From assembly GCF_900105765.1 (NCBI RefSeq), contig NZ_FNTX01000002.1:930001-994000 (forward strand): 64,000 nucleotides of DNA. The letters are read 5' to 3'. The translations under genes were made by a program, and so were the position numbers. The notes below the pieces were generated by a model. The model did not search any database. It was not told the DNA's origin and saw nothing but the letters and a program-made list of their open reading frames with translations. Source of the stretch: Ruania alba. Lineage in GTDB: Bacteria; Actinomycetota; Actinomycetes; Actinomycetales; Beutenbergiaceae. Of the stretch, positions 45,770 through 54,803 are shown piece by piece (position 1 is the first letter of the stretch; every line of letters begins with the position of its first letter).

Positions 45770-46234
45770 CTAGCTACGTTCTGGGCGCCGCATCCAGGCG
45801 GAAGCAGCCAGGGAAAACCCGAGTGTGGCTCCCGCACCCCAGAGGACGCTTGTCCCCAGCCGCTGCTGTCTGGCGCGGTCGCAGGTGGCAGCGACCCAGT
45901 CACCGACTCGGCTGAGCGACGGATCGTCCAGCCGCGACGCATCGTCTTCGGCGATGACCGGCAAACCATCGACCGTCTCGTTCGACGGCTCCGCGTCGTC
46001 GCGCGCCTGCCGATCGCTGGGATCGGTAGCAGGTCCGGACAGCACCGAACCGCAGCGAACGATCGCGTCCGGCTCGGTCCACTGTTGTCCTGAACCGTCG
46101 TCGCCGCCCGTCATCGCACCTACGTTGACGGTGCGAGTATCCGAATCGAGAAGGCCGACGATCAGCACCACCGCTGCGATGACGCCAGCGACGGCGAACA
46201 CCGCGCCCAGAACGTTCCGCTTCGTCGTGGACAT
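45770..46234 (-). CDS. membrane protein of unknown function
   Basis: A 154-residue protein with a hydrophobic helix at about residues 9-29, an acidic soluble centre containing two Cys (CGSVLSG and ATCDRAR), and a second short hydrophobic stretch near the C-terminus. No family is recognised. Support for a real gene is the TACCCT (46246-46241) standing 6 nt before the ATG, the same leaderless arrangement as elsewhere in the window. The 170-bp gap upstream holds nothing else that I can identify. Confidence 0.55.
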   Translation of the reverse strand: MSTTKRNVLGAVFAVAGVIAAVVLIVGLLDSDTRTVNVGAMTGGDDGSGQQWTEPDAIVRCGSVLSGPATDPSDRQARDDAEPSNETVDGLPVIAEDDASRLDDPSLSRVGDWVAATCDRARQQRLGTSVLWGAGATLGFSLAASAWMRRPERS

Positions 46235-46404
46235 GATGCGAGGGTAGCGTGCACGGCGGACAGTTCACTCTTTGAGCCGCGTGGTACCGCTGTTGGCGGT
46301 TCGTGAGGCGGACTGCATGGTGGATGGCCCGCACGCTCTGGTCGAGACCTGGTCTCGGGGCGCTCCCTAGACCGCCTCGACGTAGGCAGCGTCGATTTGT
46401 TCGC

Positions 46405-46851
46405 TCACAGATGGCCCCCGGTCTCCGGTGGCGGCATGCCCAGGTGGCGTTCGCGGAGCGAGTTCATCAACTCCTCCCAGAGCTGAGGACCGCCGTCGTC
46501 AAGTACCTGTGCGCGCACGCGTAGGGGTTCGCTCGTCGGGCAATGGCGCAATCCCCACCACCCGAGCTCGGCGAGGACGGGTACCAGCTGGATGGCCGCT
46601 TCGGTGAGGCTGTAGGCGGCGGCGCGGCGTCCGGCACCGGGACCCTCCCGCGTGAGCAGTCCTGCGGCGACGAGGTCACGCAGGCGACGGGCGAGGATGT
46701 TCGAGGCGATGCCTTCGTCGGACTCGCGCTGCGAGGTCCGAAAGTGCCGCCTGTCGCCGAACATGATGTCGTGCAGCACCACCAGGCTCCAGCGATCGCC
46801 GAGCGCTTCGACGGCGGCATTGGTGGGGCAGCCCGACCGCGGGGTCGTCAT
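46405..46851 (-). CDS. HxlR-family transcriptional regulator
   Basis: A 148-residue winged-helix protein with the HxlR layout: C9 near the N-terminus (SGCPTNAAVEALGDRWSLVVLHDIMFGDRRHF) followed by ILARRLRDLVAAGLLTRE. It diverges from a VOC gene that it probably controls. ATG 46851 has AAGGAGG upstream. The gap between them contains repeated TTGCA-type half-sites, of uncertain meaning. Confidence 0.9.
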   Translation of the reverse strand: MTTPRSGCPTNAAVEALGDRWSLVVLHDIMFGDRRHFRTSQRESDEGIASNILARRLRDLVAAGLLTREGPGAGRRAAAYSLTEAAIQLVPVLAELGWWGLRHCPTSEPLRVRAQVLDDGGPQLWEELMNSLRERHLGMPPPETGGHL

Positions 46852-46949
46852 CGTTCCTCCTTAGTCGAGCAGAACTGGTTGCAATCTACCACCACCTGTG
46901 ATTCGCTGCAGGTGCTTGCATATAACAACCACCTCAGGAGGGCGGCATC

Positions 46950-47282
46950 ATGATCCGCAGCGTGTATGCCCAATGCACCGTCACCGACCTCGGGCGCGCC
47001 GAAGACTGGTACACCCGACTGTTCGGTCGCGAGCCCGATGCTCGCCCCATGCCCGGCCTGATCGAGTGGCACCTCGGCGAGACGTTCGGGGTGCAGGTGT
47101 GGTCCGAACCCGACCGCTCCGGGAACTCGACCATGGTGCTGCACGAGACTGATCTCGACGCTGCCGCCGACCATGCCCTTCAGGCCGGCATCCACCACGA
47201 CGGTCCGCAACCCGGCGGCGGAGCACGCATCCTGCCGCTGACCGACCCCGACGGCAACCGCGTGGTTATCACCGGATCCTGA
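46950..47282 (+). CDS. VOC-family (glyoxalase-like) protein
   Basis: A 110-residue single-chain vicinal-oxygen-chelate protein: VYAQCTVTDLGRAEDWYTRLFG, then LTDPDGNRVVITG at the end. It would dimerise to form an active site; it could be a dioxygenase-, isomerase- or resistance-type member. Divergent from the HxlR regulator. ATG 46950 has AGGAGG upstream. Confidence 0.87.
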   Translation: MIRSVYAQCTVTDLGRAEDWYTRLFGREPDARPMPGLIEWHLGETFGVQVWSEPDRSGNSTMVLHETDLDAAADHALQAGIHHDGPQPGGGARILPLTDPDGNRVVITGS

Positions 47283-47307
47283 GGTCACTCCGCGGCCACA
47301 GTGCGAC

Positions 47308-47365
47308 GCGAGGGTGGCTCCAGTGTGGTCGACCACAAGGATCGCGACACTGGGGCCACCCTCGC
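47308..47365. terminator. long hairpin between converging VOC and permease genes
   Basis: A 19-nt arm (47308-47326, starting GCGAGGGTGGC) pairs with 47347-47365 (ending GCCACCCTCGC) with a single mismatch, around a 20-nt loop that itself contains GGTCGACC. It lies between two converging genes and probably terminates both, though there is no T-tract. Confidence 0.65.
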
Positions 47366-47382
47366 GCTGTGCGTGCGGGGGT

Positions 47383-48255
47383 CTACTTCCCGCCGGTGGT
47401 GGCGATGCCTTTGACGAGGAACTTCTGCCCGAACAGGAACGCGAGGAACATCGGTACGAGGGAGACGATGGACATCGCGAACATGGCACCCCAGTTGGAG
47501 CCGGAGGTGGCGTCCAGGAACGAACGCAGTGCCACCGGCACGGTGTACATGTCGGGGCTGGTCAGGTAGATCAGCGGGGTGAAGAAGTCTGACCAGTTCC
47601 AGATGAAGGTGAAGATCGCTGTGGTGGCCAGCGCCGGGATCATCAGCGGGATCAGTACTTGTCCGAAGATGCGTAGGTGACCTGCGCCGTCGATCGTGGC
47701 GGCCTCGTCCAGCTCACGGGGGACCCCGCGGATGAACTGGACCATGAGAAACACGAAGAACGCGTCGGTGGCCACGAACTTCGGCAGCACTAGCGGTAGG
47801 AACGTGTTCACCATGTCGAAGGCGTTGAACATGATGTATTGCGGGACCACGATGACGTGGATGGGCAGCATGATCGACATCAGCATGATCGCGAACCACA
47901 GCCCGCGCAGCCGGAACCTGAGCCGGGCGAAGGCGTAGGCGGCCAGTGAGCAGGAGATCAGGTTCCCGATGATCGCCCCGGTGACCACGATCGCGGAGTT
48001 GACCAGGTACCAGTCGAAGGCCTGGGACAGGGCGAACCATCCCTCGGAGTAGTTCTCCACGTACAGTTCGTTCAGCCACAGGCCCGGTGTGCGGAAGATG
48101 ACCTCGGTGGGTCGCAACGAGGAGACGATCATCCACAGCAGCGGGTAGATCATCAGCAGGCTGACCGCGATCAGCACCGCGTGCTTGAGCATGCTGCGTG
48201 CGTGGTCTTTCGCGGTGCGGGGGGCGGCGATCTCGCCGGCGATCGTCTCAGTCAT
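47383..48255 (-). CDS. CUT1 sugar ABC permease, MalG type
   Basis: A 290-residue permease with six helices and the EAA loop RGVPRELDEAATIDGAGHLRIFGQVLIPLMIP. The ending VKGIATTGGK is typical of MalG-like subunits. It overlaps the preceding permease gene by 8 nt and ends the three-gene importer operon, which has no ATPase gene of its own. Confidence 0.92.
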   Translation of the reverse strand: MTETIAGEIAAPRTAKDHARSMLKHAVLIAVSLLMIYPLLWMIVSSLRPTEVIFRTPGLWLNELYVENYSEGWFALSQAFDWYLVNSAIVVTGAIIGNLISCSLAAYAFARLRFRLRGLWFAIMLMSIMLPIHVIVVPQYIMFNAFDMVNTFLPLVLPKFVATDAFFVFLMVQFIRGVPRELDEAATIDGAGHLRIFGQVLIPLMIPALATTAIFTFIWNWSDFFTPLIYLTSPDMYTVPVALRSFLDATSGSNWGAMFAMSIVSLVPMFLAFLFGQKFLVKGIATTGGK

Positions 48256-49204
48256 CGTAGAACACCCAGTACTTCGCGAGGAGGAAGTTCACCGCCGTGA
48301 ACGTGGCGATGATCAGCAGCAGTAGCCAGGCCATCGCCGAGGCGTAGCCCATGTCGAACCGGGCGAAGCCCTGCTCGTACAGGTACAGCGTGTAGAACAA
48401 CGTCGAGTCCGACGGTCCCCCGGTGCCGTTGGAGACCACGAATGCCTGGGTGAAGGACTGGAACGCGTTGATGATCTGCAGCACCAGGTTGAAGAAGATG
48501 ATCGGTGACAGCAACGGCATCGTGACCCGGGCGAACTGCGAGAGCCGGCCCGCACCATCCAACGCCGCCGCCTCGTAGTACATCGACGGGATCTGGCGCA
48601 GCCCCGCCAGGAAGATCACCATCGGTGAACCGAAGGTCCACACGTTCAACAAGATCAACGTCCACAACGCATAATCCGGGTCCGAGACATACCCCGTCGT
48701 GGCATCGATGCCGAAGAACTGCAGCACCTGGTTCACCAGACCGGTCGTGCCGAAGATCTGACGCCACAACAACGCGATCGCGACCGACCCACCCAACATC
48801 GAGGGCAGATAGAACACCGACCGGTAGAACGCCAACCCGCGCATGCCCTTGTTCAGCAGTACCGCCACCGCCAATGCGAGCGCGAGCTGCATCGGCACAC
48901 CCACACCCACATAGATCAGGGTGACCTTCAGCGACTGATGCAACCGCCCATCAGTGAGCATCCGCTCGTAATTGTCCAACCCGAGGAAGTTCGGCGCCTG
49001 GATCAGGCTGTAATCGGTCATCGACAAATACAGCGACGCCAGGATCGGACCCAACGTGAACAGGAACAACCCCACCAGCCACGGCAACAAGAACAGATAC
49101 GCCGCCTTGTTGTCATGAGACTGCTCCTTACGCCGCGCAGCCCGCTGCTCCGGGGTCACCGGCCCCTTCTGCTTCAGATGGGACAGTTCGGATATCGCGG
49201 ACAT
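48248..49204 (-). CDS. CUT1 sugar ABC permease, MalF type
   Basis: A 318-residue permease with a charged N-terminus of about 35 residues, six helices (FLLPWLVGLFLFTLGPILASLYLSMTDYSLI at the start) and the EAA loop YYEAAALDGAGRLSQFARVTMPLLSPI. Its ATG overlaps the binding-protein stop (TGATG). Confidence 0.92.
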   Translation of the reverse strand: MSAISELSHLKQKGPVTPEQRAARRKEQSHDNKAAYLFLLPWLVGLFLFTLGPILASLYLSMTDYSLIQAPNFLGLDNYERMLTDGRLHQSLKVTLIYVGVGVPMQLALALAVAVLLNKGMRGLAFYRSVFYLPSMLGGSVAIALLWRQIFGTTGLVNQVLQFFGIDATTGYVSDPDYALWTLILLNVWTFGSPMVIFLAGLRQIPSMYYEAAALDGAGRLSQFARVTMPLLSPIIFFNLVLQIINAFQSFTQAFVVSNGTGGPSDSTLFYTLYLYEQGFARFDMGYASAMAWLLLLIIATFTAVNFLLAKYWVFYDD

Positions 49205-50502
49205 CAGCTGATAGCAGCGCTGAGCTCGTCGTAGAAGCCCTGGGCTGCCTCGTCGACGGTTGCGTCACCGAACAGCAGCTGCGTGGCGTGACGCTGCAGG
49301 AACACGTCCGTCTGACCTCCGGGCGCTGGCGCGACCGGGGTCTGTGCCAGCTCGGGCTCGATGTCCTCGATGAACTGGGAAACCCGCTGCTGGGGCTCCG
49401 ACAGCTGCTCCCGGATCGCGGCGGAGATCTCGCCGTTCGGTGGGATGCCTCGCTCGGCCAGCTCGATCTCGGCGGCTGTGGTGCTGTTCATCCACCAGTT
49501 GATCACGGCCACGGCGGCCTCCGGGTCCTCGGTCTCGGCCGAGATCGACCACAGCATGGACGCCTTGTACCACGCGGCGCGCTGCAGGGCATCGCCCTCG
49601 ATGCTCGGGAAGCGCAGGAGTCGGAACTCAGTTCCCGCCGACGTCTCGAGGGCCTGCAGCTGGTTCGACCAGTACTGCGCGATCGCCGTGTTACCCACCA
49701 CGAAGTCCGCCTGGTCCAACGGCTTGGTGAAGTCCTCGTTGATCGCCGAGGGGCTGGGCGTGGCACCGGCATCGGCAAACCGCATCCCGAGATCGAACCA
49801 CCCGCGCAGGTCATCGACCTCGAATCCGATCTCGCCGCCTTCAGCGAAGAGGCTCTTGCCCTGCTGGCGCAGCCACGCCTCGAAGAGCGCGTCGCTGGCG
49901 ATGATCGCCTGAGTGCCGGTGGCCGCGCCGCTGTCGGAGATGGCGGTGGCGATCTCCAGCCAGTCCTCCCAGGTCCAGGTCATGTCGTCCGGCAGGTCCA
50001 CCCCGGCGGCCTCGAAGACCTCCGGATTGGCGAACACCATCGGAGTGTTGATCCCGGCGTTCATGCCGTAGAGCGCGCCCTCGATCATTCCGGAATCTGC
50101 GGTGCCTTCGATGAAGTTGGACGTATCCACCCCGTGCTCGGCGAGATCGAGCAGGGCACCCCGTTGCCCGTACTCACTGATGTATCGCATATCCATCTGG
50201 ATGATGTCCGGGGCGTTGTTCCCGGCGGTCTGGGTGGCGAGGCGGTCCCAGTAGCTGGCCCACTCACCGGGTTGCGGCTCGATGGTGATGTCTGGGTTCT
50301 CCTCCATGTAGGCATCGAGCGCATCGGCGGTGTTCGCGTTGCGCACCTCGTTGCCCCACCAGGTGAACTGCAGTGTTCCGGTCCCTCCGGATTCGCCGGA
50401 TGTCCCGCCACCGCCGCCTCCGCGGCGGCAGCCGGCGAGAGCGGCGGCGCCCGTAGCGCCAAGGGCTCCCATGGCCAGAAGGTGTCGACGGCTGAGTTCC
50501 AT
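49204..50502 (-). CDS. sugar ABC transporter binding protein with twin-arginine lipoprotein signal
   Basis: A 432-residue CUT1 binding protein. The N-terminus reads M-E-L-S-R-R-H-L-L-A-M-G, a twin-arginine-type signal, followed by the lipobox L-A-G-C and a Gly-rich linker, so it is probably exported folded and lipid-anchored. The mature part shows the fold pattern of sugar-binding proteins (YGMNAGINTPMVFANPEVFEAAGVDLP). It diverges from a GH125 mannosidase gene, which suggests mannose-containing oligosaccharides as ligand. AAAGGA precedes the start. Confidence 0.9.
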   Translation of the reverse strand: MELSRRHLLAMGALGATGAAALAGCRRGGGGGGTSGESGGTGTLQFTWWGNEVRNANTADALDAYMEENPDITIEPQPGEWASYWDRLATQTAGNNAPDIIQMDMRYISEYGQRGALLDLAEHGVDTSNFIEGTADSGMIEGALYGMNAGINTPMVFANPEVFEAAGVDLPDDMTWTWEDWLEIATAISDSGAATGTQAIIASDALFEAWLRQQGKSLFAEGGEIGFEVDDLRGWFDLGMRFADAGATPSPSAINEDFTKPLDQADFVVGNTAIAQYWSNQLQALETSAGTEFRLLRFPSIEGDALQRAAWYKASMLWSISAETEDPEAAVAVINWWMNSTTAAEIELAERGIPPNGEISAAIREQLSEPQQRVSQFIEDIEPELAQTPVAPAPGGQTDVFLQRHATQLLFGDATVDEAAQGFYDELSAAIS

Positions 50503-50763
50503 TGCCGTGTCCTTTCGTCGTCGAAAGTGGCATGCCGTGTGGCACTCCTTGACGATAGTCGCCAGGGGTGCTGCGTGCGCGGGAAGTTGCCACCTATTGC
50601 CTTAAATGCCGAAGGTGCGCGTATGTCAGGTCGCGCTGGTCAGGTGGGGCCGACCGACGACGTGCGCCCATGCCAGGGGAGTCCTGCCTGCACCTTCTTG
50701 AGACGATGACCTCTGATCGATCCCTCTCGCGGATCACACACGGAAACAGGGAGCGGCACACGA
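50503..50763. other. divergent intergenic region between importer and GH125 gene
   Basis: A 261-bp gap that must contain both divergent promoters. I see repeated TGCCAC/GTGGCA-type half-sites around 50530-50560 and 50590-50610 but no perfect palindrome and no convincing -35/-10 pair. AGGGAG (50748-50753) serves the GH125 gene. Confidence 0.4.
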
Positions 50764-52095
50764 ATGACGAGACAGGTGAGAGGCGCCGTTGACTCGGCAC
50801 TGCTCGAGAGGCTGATCGCCGACGCCCACGCAGCATTCGGGGAGACAACTGCAACGATGTTCGGACATGCGATGCGCCGCACCCTCTCCGACGCGGTGGT
50901 ACCGGGCCCTGATGGGACGGCGTTCGTGCTCACCGGTGACATCCCCGCCATGTGGCTGCGCGATTCCGCTGCCCAGATGCGCCCGTACGTGGCCCTGGCC
51001 CACCTCGACGACGGCCTCGCCGATCTGATCGCCGCGATCGTCCGGCGCCAGTGCGCACAGATCACGCGGGACCCGTACGCGAACGCCTTCAACGATGGCC
51101 CCACCGGTGCCGGCCATCAGAGTGACCGGACTGCAATGACCCCGTGGACCTGGGAGCGCAAGTACGAGGTGGACTCGCTCGCGTTCCCGATCCAGCTCGC
51201 CCACCAGCTCTGGTTGGCCACCGGACGCACCGATCACCTCGACGGCGCCTTCGCCCGCGCGGGACGCGCGGCGATCGAGACGATCCGCACCGAGCAGGAT
51301 CACGCGGCCCGCTCGAACTACATCTTCGAACGGACCGAGGCCGATGCCGGCCCGCTGGACTCGCTCACTGGTGGTCAGGGCAGCCCGGTGGCCGTGACCG
51401 GGATGACCTGGAGCGCCTTCCGCCCCAGTGACGACGCCTGCACCTACCACTACAACGTCCCTGGCAACCTGTTCGCGGTCGCCTCACTCCGCGCGCTCGG
51501 CGAGCTCACCGATGCGGCTCTCAACGACGCCACCCTCGGCGATATCGACGAGACCCGCGCCGCCCTGGCCGCCGACGCCCGCGTCCTCGCCGACGAGATC
51601 GAGGCCGCCGTGGCCGAGCACGCCCGCGTTCCCACCAAGCACGGCACCGTGTGGGCCTACGAGGTGGACGGACTCGGGCATCACCTGCTCACCGATGACG
51701 CCAACATGCCCAGCCTGCTCTCGCTGCCGCTCACCGGCGGCATCGACCCGGCCGACCCCACCTACCTGTCCACCCGTGCCCTGGTGCTCAGCGAGACCAA
51801 CCCGACCTACGCCGTCGGGACCACCGGGGACGGGGTGGGCAGCCCGCACACACCGCCGCGCTATGTGTGGCCGATCGCCACCGCCGTGCGTGGTCTGACG
51901 GCGCAGGACTCTGACGAGGCGAGGCAGTGCCTGGAGCTGCTCGTCGCGACGCAAGGTCAGCGCGGCCGGATGAGCGAGTCCTACCACGTGGACCAGCCTG
52001 ATCGGTTCACCCGTGAGTGGTTCTCCTGGGCGGACTCGATGTTCTGCGAGCTGGTGCTGGCCCAGCTCGGGCACCACGTGCCGGACCGGGTGTAG
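50764..52095 (+). CDS. GH125 family exo-alpha-1,6-mannosidase
   Basis: A 443-residue protein of glycoside hydrolase family 125 (formerly DUF1237), metal-independent inverting exo-alpha-mannosidases. Family blocks are T-G-D-I-P-A-M-W-L-R-D-S-A-A-Q (57-71), WTWERKYEVDSLAFPI, FRPSDDACTYHYNVPGN, and the C-terminal MSESYHVDQPDRFTREWFSWADSMF holding the catalytic base region. No signal peptide, so it acts on imported mannosides. Divergent from the sugar importer it probably serves. ATG 50764. Confidence 0.92.
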   Translation: MTRQVRGAVDSALLERLIADAHAAFGETTATMFGHAMRRTLSDAVVPGPDGTAFVLTGDIPAMWLRDSAAQMRPYVALAHLDDGLADLIAAIVRRQCAQITRDPYANAFNDGPTGAGHQSDRTAMTPWTWERKYEVDSLAFPIQLAHQLWLATGRTDHLDGAFARAGRAAIETIRTEQDHAARSNYIFERTEADAGPLDSLTGGQGSPVAVTGMTWSAFRPSDDACTYHYNVPGNLFAVASLRALGELTDAALNDATLGDIDETRAALAADARVLADEIEAAVAEHARVPTKHGTVWAYEVDGLGHHLLTDDANMPSLLSLPLTGGIDPADPTYLSTRALVLSETNPTYAVGTTGDGVGSPHTPPRYVWPIATAVRGLTAQDSDEARQCLELLVATQGQRGRMSESYHVDQPDRFTREWFSWADSMFCELVLAQLGHHVPDRV

Positions 52096-52122
52096 GGCAG
52101 GTGCACCCCAGGCTCCCGGGAG

Positions 52123-53520
52123 CTACTCCTCCTCGAGCGCCTCACCGGTGCGGTCCGGCAGCAGCAGCGCCGCCGCACAGGCCAGCACGAAGGCCGCCCC
52201 GAGCATCGCGAACGCGAACGGCTGCCCGCTGAAGGCGACGAAGAACGGCACCGCGAGCGGGGCGAGGATGGAGGCGATCCGGCCGAACGCCGCCGCACTG
52301 CCGGCGCCTGTGCCGCGCAACGCCGTCGGGTAGAGCTCGGGCGTCACGGCGTACAGGGCGCCCCACGCGCCGAGGTTGAACGCCGAGAGCGCCATCCCGG
52401 TCGCGAGGATCGTACCCACCGACTCCGCCTGGCCGAACAGCAGCGCCGCGACCGCCGACCCGGCCAGGAAGGTGGCCAGGGTGGCGCGCCGCCCCCACTT
52501 CTCGATCAGGAACGCCGCTGCCGCGTACCCGGGCAGCTGGGCGAGGGTGATGATCAGGGTGTAGCCGAAGGAGCGGACCAGGTCGAAGCCGCGGTCCACC
52601 AGCAGCGAGGGGATCCAGATGAATGCCCCGTAGTAGGCGAAGTTCACGAAGAACCACACCACCCATAGCGCCAGGGTCCGACGGCGGAGCCTCGCCGTCC
52701 ACAGGTCGCGCCAGCGGGCCTTCGGCGGGGTGGGAGAGCCCTCGCCCGAGGTGACGGACGCGGCGTCGGAGGGGCCGCCGTCGGGTGCCTGCTCGGGGTG
52801 GTAGACCCGCTCCGGCACCGGGGCGGGGATGCCAGCCGAGGCTTCGTAACTGCGCACGGCCGACTCGGCTTCGGCGTGCCGGCCGGTGCGCTCCAGGAAG
52901 CGCACCGACTCGGGCAGCCGCCAGCGCACGTACAGTGCGTAGGCCGCCGGTGCCATCCCGATCAGGAACGCCCAGCGCCAGCCGTTCTCCAGTGGCACTA
53001 CGAAGTAGCCGATCAGCGCCGCCAGGATCCACCCGACGGCCCAGAATGCCTCGAGGATCACCACCACCCGGCCACGGATCTTCTTCGGCGCGAACTCGCT
53101 CACCAGGGTGGAGGCCACCGGCAGCTCAGCGCCCAGGCCGAGGCCCACCAGGAACCGCAGCGCGATCAGCGCCGCCACCCCGCCTGCGGCGGCCGAGGCG
53201 CCCGTGGCCAGCCCGTACACGAGCAAGGTGAGGGCGAACACCTGACGGCGGCCGATCCGGTCGGCGAGCAGGCCGCCGAGGCTCGCGCCGACTGCCATCC
53301 CGACGAAACCGACCGAGGCGATCCAGCCGCGCTCTTCGCCACTGAGGTTCCACTCGGTGGCGAGCGCGGCGAGGATGAAGGAGATCAGGCCGACGTCCAT
53401 CGCGTCCAGCGCCCAGCCGATGCCGGAGCCGCCGAGCAGTTTCGTGTGCGCGCGGGTGTAGGGCAGTCGGTCGAGCCGTTCGGTGCGGGTGAGGGAGGTG
53501 TTCGGCTCGGTGGCGGACAT
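52123..53520 (-). CDS. MFS transporter, sugar/metabolite:H+ symporter type
   Basis: A 465-residue, twelve-helix major facilitator. LADRIGRRQVFALTLLVYGLATG is the loop 2-3 signature and LRFLVGLGLGAELPVASTLVSEFAPKKIRGR the helix 4-5 block of the SHS/sialate-nicotinate and sugar-porter-like groups. A long hydrophilic central loop (about 60 residues) separates the halves. ATG 53520 has GGGAGAA upstream. The substrate is unknown. Confidence 0.87.
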   Translation of the reverse strand: MSATEPNTSLTRTERLDRLPYTRAHTKLLGGSGIGWALDAMDVGLISFILAALATEWNLSGEERGWIASVGFVGMAVGASLGGLLADRIGRRQVFALTLLVYGLATGASAAAGGVAALIALRFLVGLGLGAELPVASTLVSEFAPKKIRGRVVVILEAFWAVGWILAALIGYFVVPLENGWRWAFLIGMAPAAYALYVRWRLPESVRFLERTGRHAEAESAVRSYEASAGIPAPVPERVYHPEQAPDGGPSDAASVTSGEGSPTPPKARWRDLWTARLRRRTLALWVVWFFVNFAYYGAFIWIPSLLVDRGFDLVRSFGYTLIITLAQLPGYAAAAFLIEKWGRRATLATFLAGSAVAALLFGQAESVGTILATGMALSAFNLGAWGALYAVTPELYPTALRGTGAGSAAAFGRIASILAPLAVPFFVAFSGQPFAFAMLGAAFVLACAAALLLPDRTGEALEEE

Positions 53521-53555
53521 GGCCCGGATTCTCCCAGGTTCAGCACTCGAAGGCC

Positions 53556-53615
53556 CGCGAGTGCCCACAACTGCGGGTATATCTCAGCAAATGGTCGTGA
53601 TCGGCCGCACTCGCG
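53556..53615. repeat. 60-bp inverted repeat (family B), first copy
   Basis: CGCGAGTGC (53556-53564) and GCACTCGCG (53607-53615) bound a 60-bp element with an A/T-richer centre than its surroundings. An element of exactly the same length with the same ends lies at 59666-59725, so the two copies flank the LacI/importer/deaminase block. Confidence 0.65.
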
Positions 53616-53645
53616 GTGGGGTGAGGGCCAGGTCCGTGGGTGGGG

Positions 53646-54608
53646 TCAGGGCCAGGTGACCGGCACCGGGAGGCGTTCGGTCCGCGGTTCCGGGTGCGCC
53701 CCGCGTGGGGTCGGGGCCAGCAGGGTGAGGAGGTGCTCCATCGCCCGCCCGCCCAGGCCGGCGCCGTCGACGTCCACCATCGGGGCTTCCGGGCGGCCCA
53801 CCACGGCGACACCCTCCTCGTTCGGTTGGGGGGTGGTCGACCAGGAGGCGCGGCCGCGCTGGTGCAGCGTGAACAGGGCGCCCAGGCCGAGGTCGGTGGC
53901 GTAGGGGAGGGCCACTGAGGCGCCGGTCGCCAGCAGGTCGTCCACGCTGGCGGAGCCGGCGGCGAAGGTGGGCGGATAGGGGCCCAGTACCGCGAGGTCC
54001 ACCTGATGCTCGGCGGCCAGGGAGCGGAGCGCGTGGGTGCGCTGGCCGCTCTGCCAGGACCGGTCCGGTCCGCCGAGGAAGGCGACCTGGCGGTGCCCGG
54101 CCTCGGCCAGCGCGCGCAGCAGCTCCACGAACGCGGTCGCGGTGTCGGCCACCACCGAGTCGGTCCCCTCCAGCTCGCGGTCCACCAGCACCGTGGGCCG
54201 GACCGCTGCGGCGGAGCGCAACGTCTCGTCGGTGCACCGCGGGGCCACCACCACCACGCCGTCCACCTGCTGGGCGAGGCGCTGGTAGCGGAGCAGGTCC
54301 TCGGGGGTGGCGAGCTCGTTGACGGCGACCGTCACCTGCAGGTCGTCCTCGGACGCCCGGACCTGGGCGCCGCCGATGATCGGGGTGAAGAAGGTGTTGG
54401 TGAGTGTGGGCACCACGAGGGCGATCACCCCTGTGCGACCACGGGCGAGCTCCCGGGCCGCGCGGTTGGGCACGAACCCCAGCTCCATTGCCGCCGCGAG
54501 CACCCGGTCCACCGTGGCTGGTGCGACCAGCTGCGGGTGGCCCAACGCACGGGACGCGGTCGACTTGGACACGCCTGCCCGCGCGGCGACGTCGAGCAGT
54601 GTCGGCAC
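53646..54608 (-). CDS. LacI-family transcriptional regulator
   Basis: A 320-residue regulator with the LacI DNA-binding head (TLLDVAARAGVSKSTASRALGHPQLVAPATVDRVLAAAMELGFVPNRAARELARG) and a periplasmic-binding-protein-like ligand domain, a little short at its C-terminus. It is divergent from the importer operon and should control it through the palindromes in the gap. GTG 54608 is chosen for the AGGAGG 9 nt upstream; a longer frame upstream has no support. Confidence 0.88.
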   Translation of the reverse strand: MPTLLDVAARAGVSKSTASRALGHPQLVAPATVDRVLAAAMELGFVPNRAARELARGRTGVIALVVPTLTNTFFTPIIGGAQVRASEDDLQVTVAVNELATPEDLLRYQRLAQQVDGVVVVAPRCTDETLRSAAAVRPTVLVDRELEGTDSVVADTATAFVELLRALAEAGHRQVAFLGGPDRSWQSGQRTHALRSLAAEHQVDLAVLGPYPPTFAAGSASVDDLLATGASVALPYATDLGLGALFTLHQRGRASWSTTPQPNEEGVAVVGRPEAPMVDVDGAGLGGRAMEHLLTLLAPTPRGAHPEPRTERLPVPVTWP

Positions 54609-54687
54609 CGGCAACCCCCTCCTGTCACTTTCCGTTGAGAATCCGGCCTGTTCGCGGGCCGGGACTAGACGTACCCCGAGGTCGTCT

Positions 54688-54729
54688 GGTTCCATACCCT
54701 AGCGAATGGAACCGGTTGTGGGAACGGTT
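54688..54729. promoter_or_regulatory. candidate LacI operators of the importer operon
   Basis: GGTTCCAT (54688-54695) and ATGGAACC (54706-54713) form a perfect inverted repeat with a 10-nt spacer. AACCGGTT (54710-54717) is a perfect small palindrome overlapping it, and GAACGGTT (54722-54729) repeats its half. The cluster lies in the divergent gap between the LacI gene and the first permease gene. Confidence 0.55.
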
Positions 54730-54803
54730 GTGGTCTGACATAGGCCGCGGTCGGCTGCCTCCGATCCTCGCGACCATGACCCCCGAGAGCAGATGAGGCA
54801 GGA

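Noticed and set aside
50503-50763. Specific operator for the mannoside importer/GH125 gap
   Set aside because: Only scattered half-sites are visible; no repeat is good enough to call.
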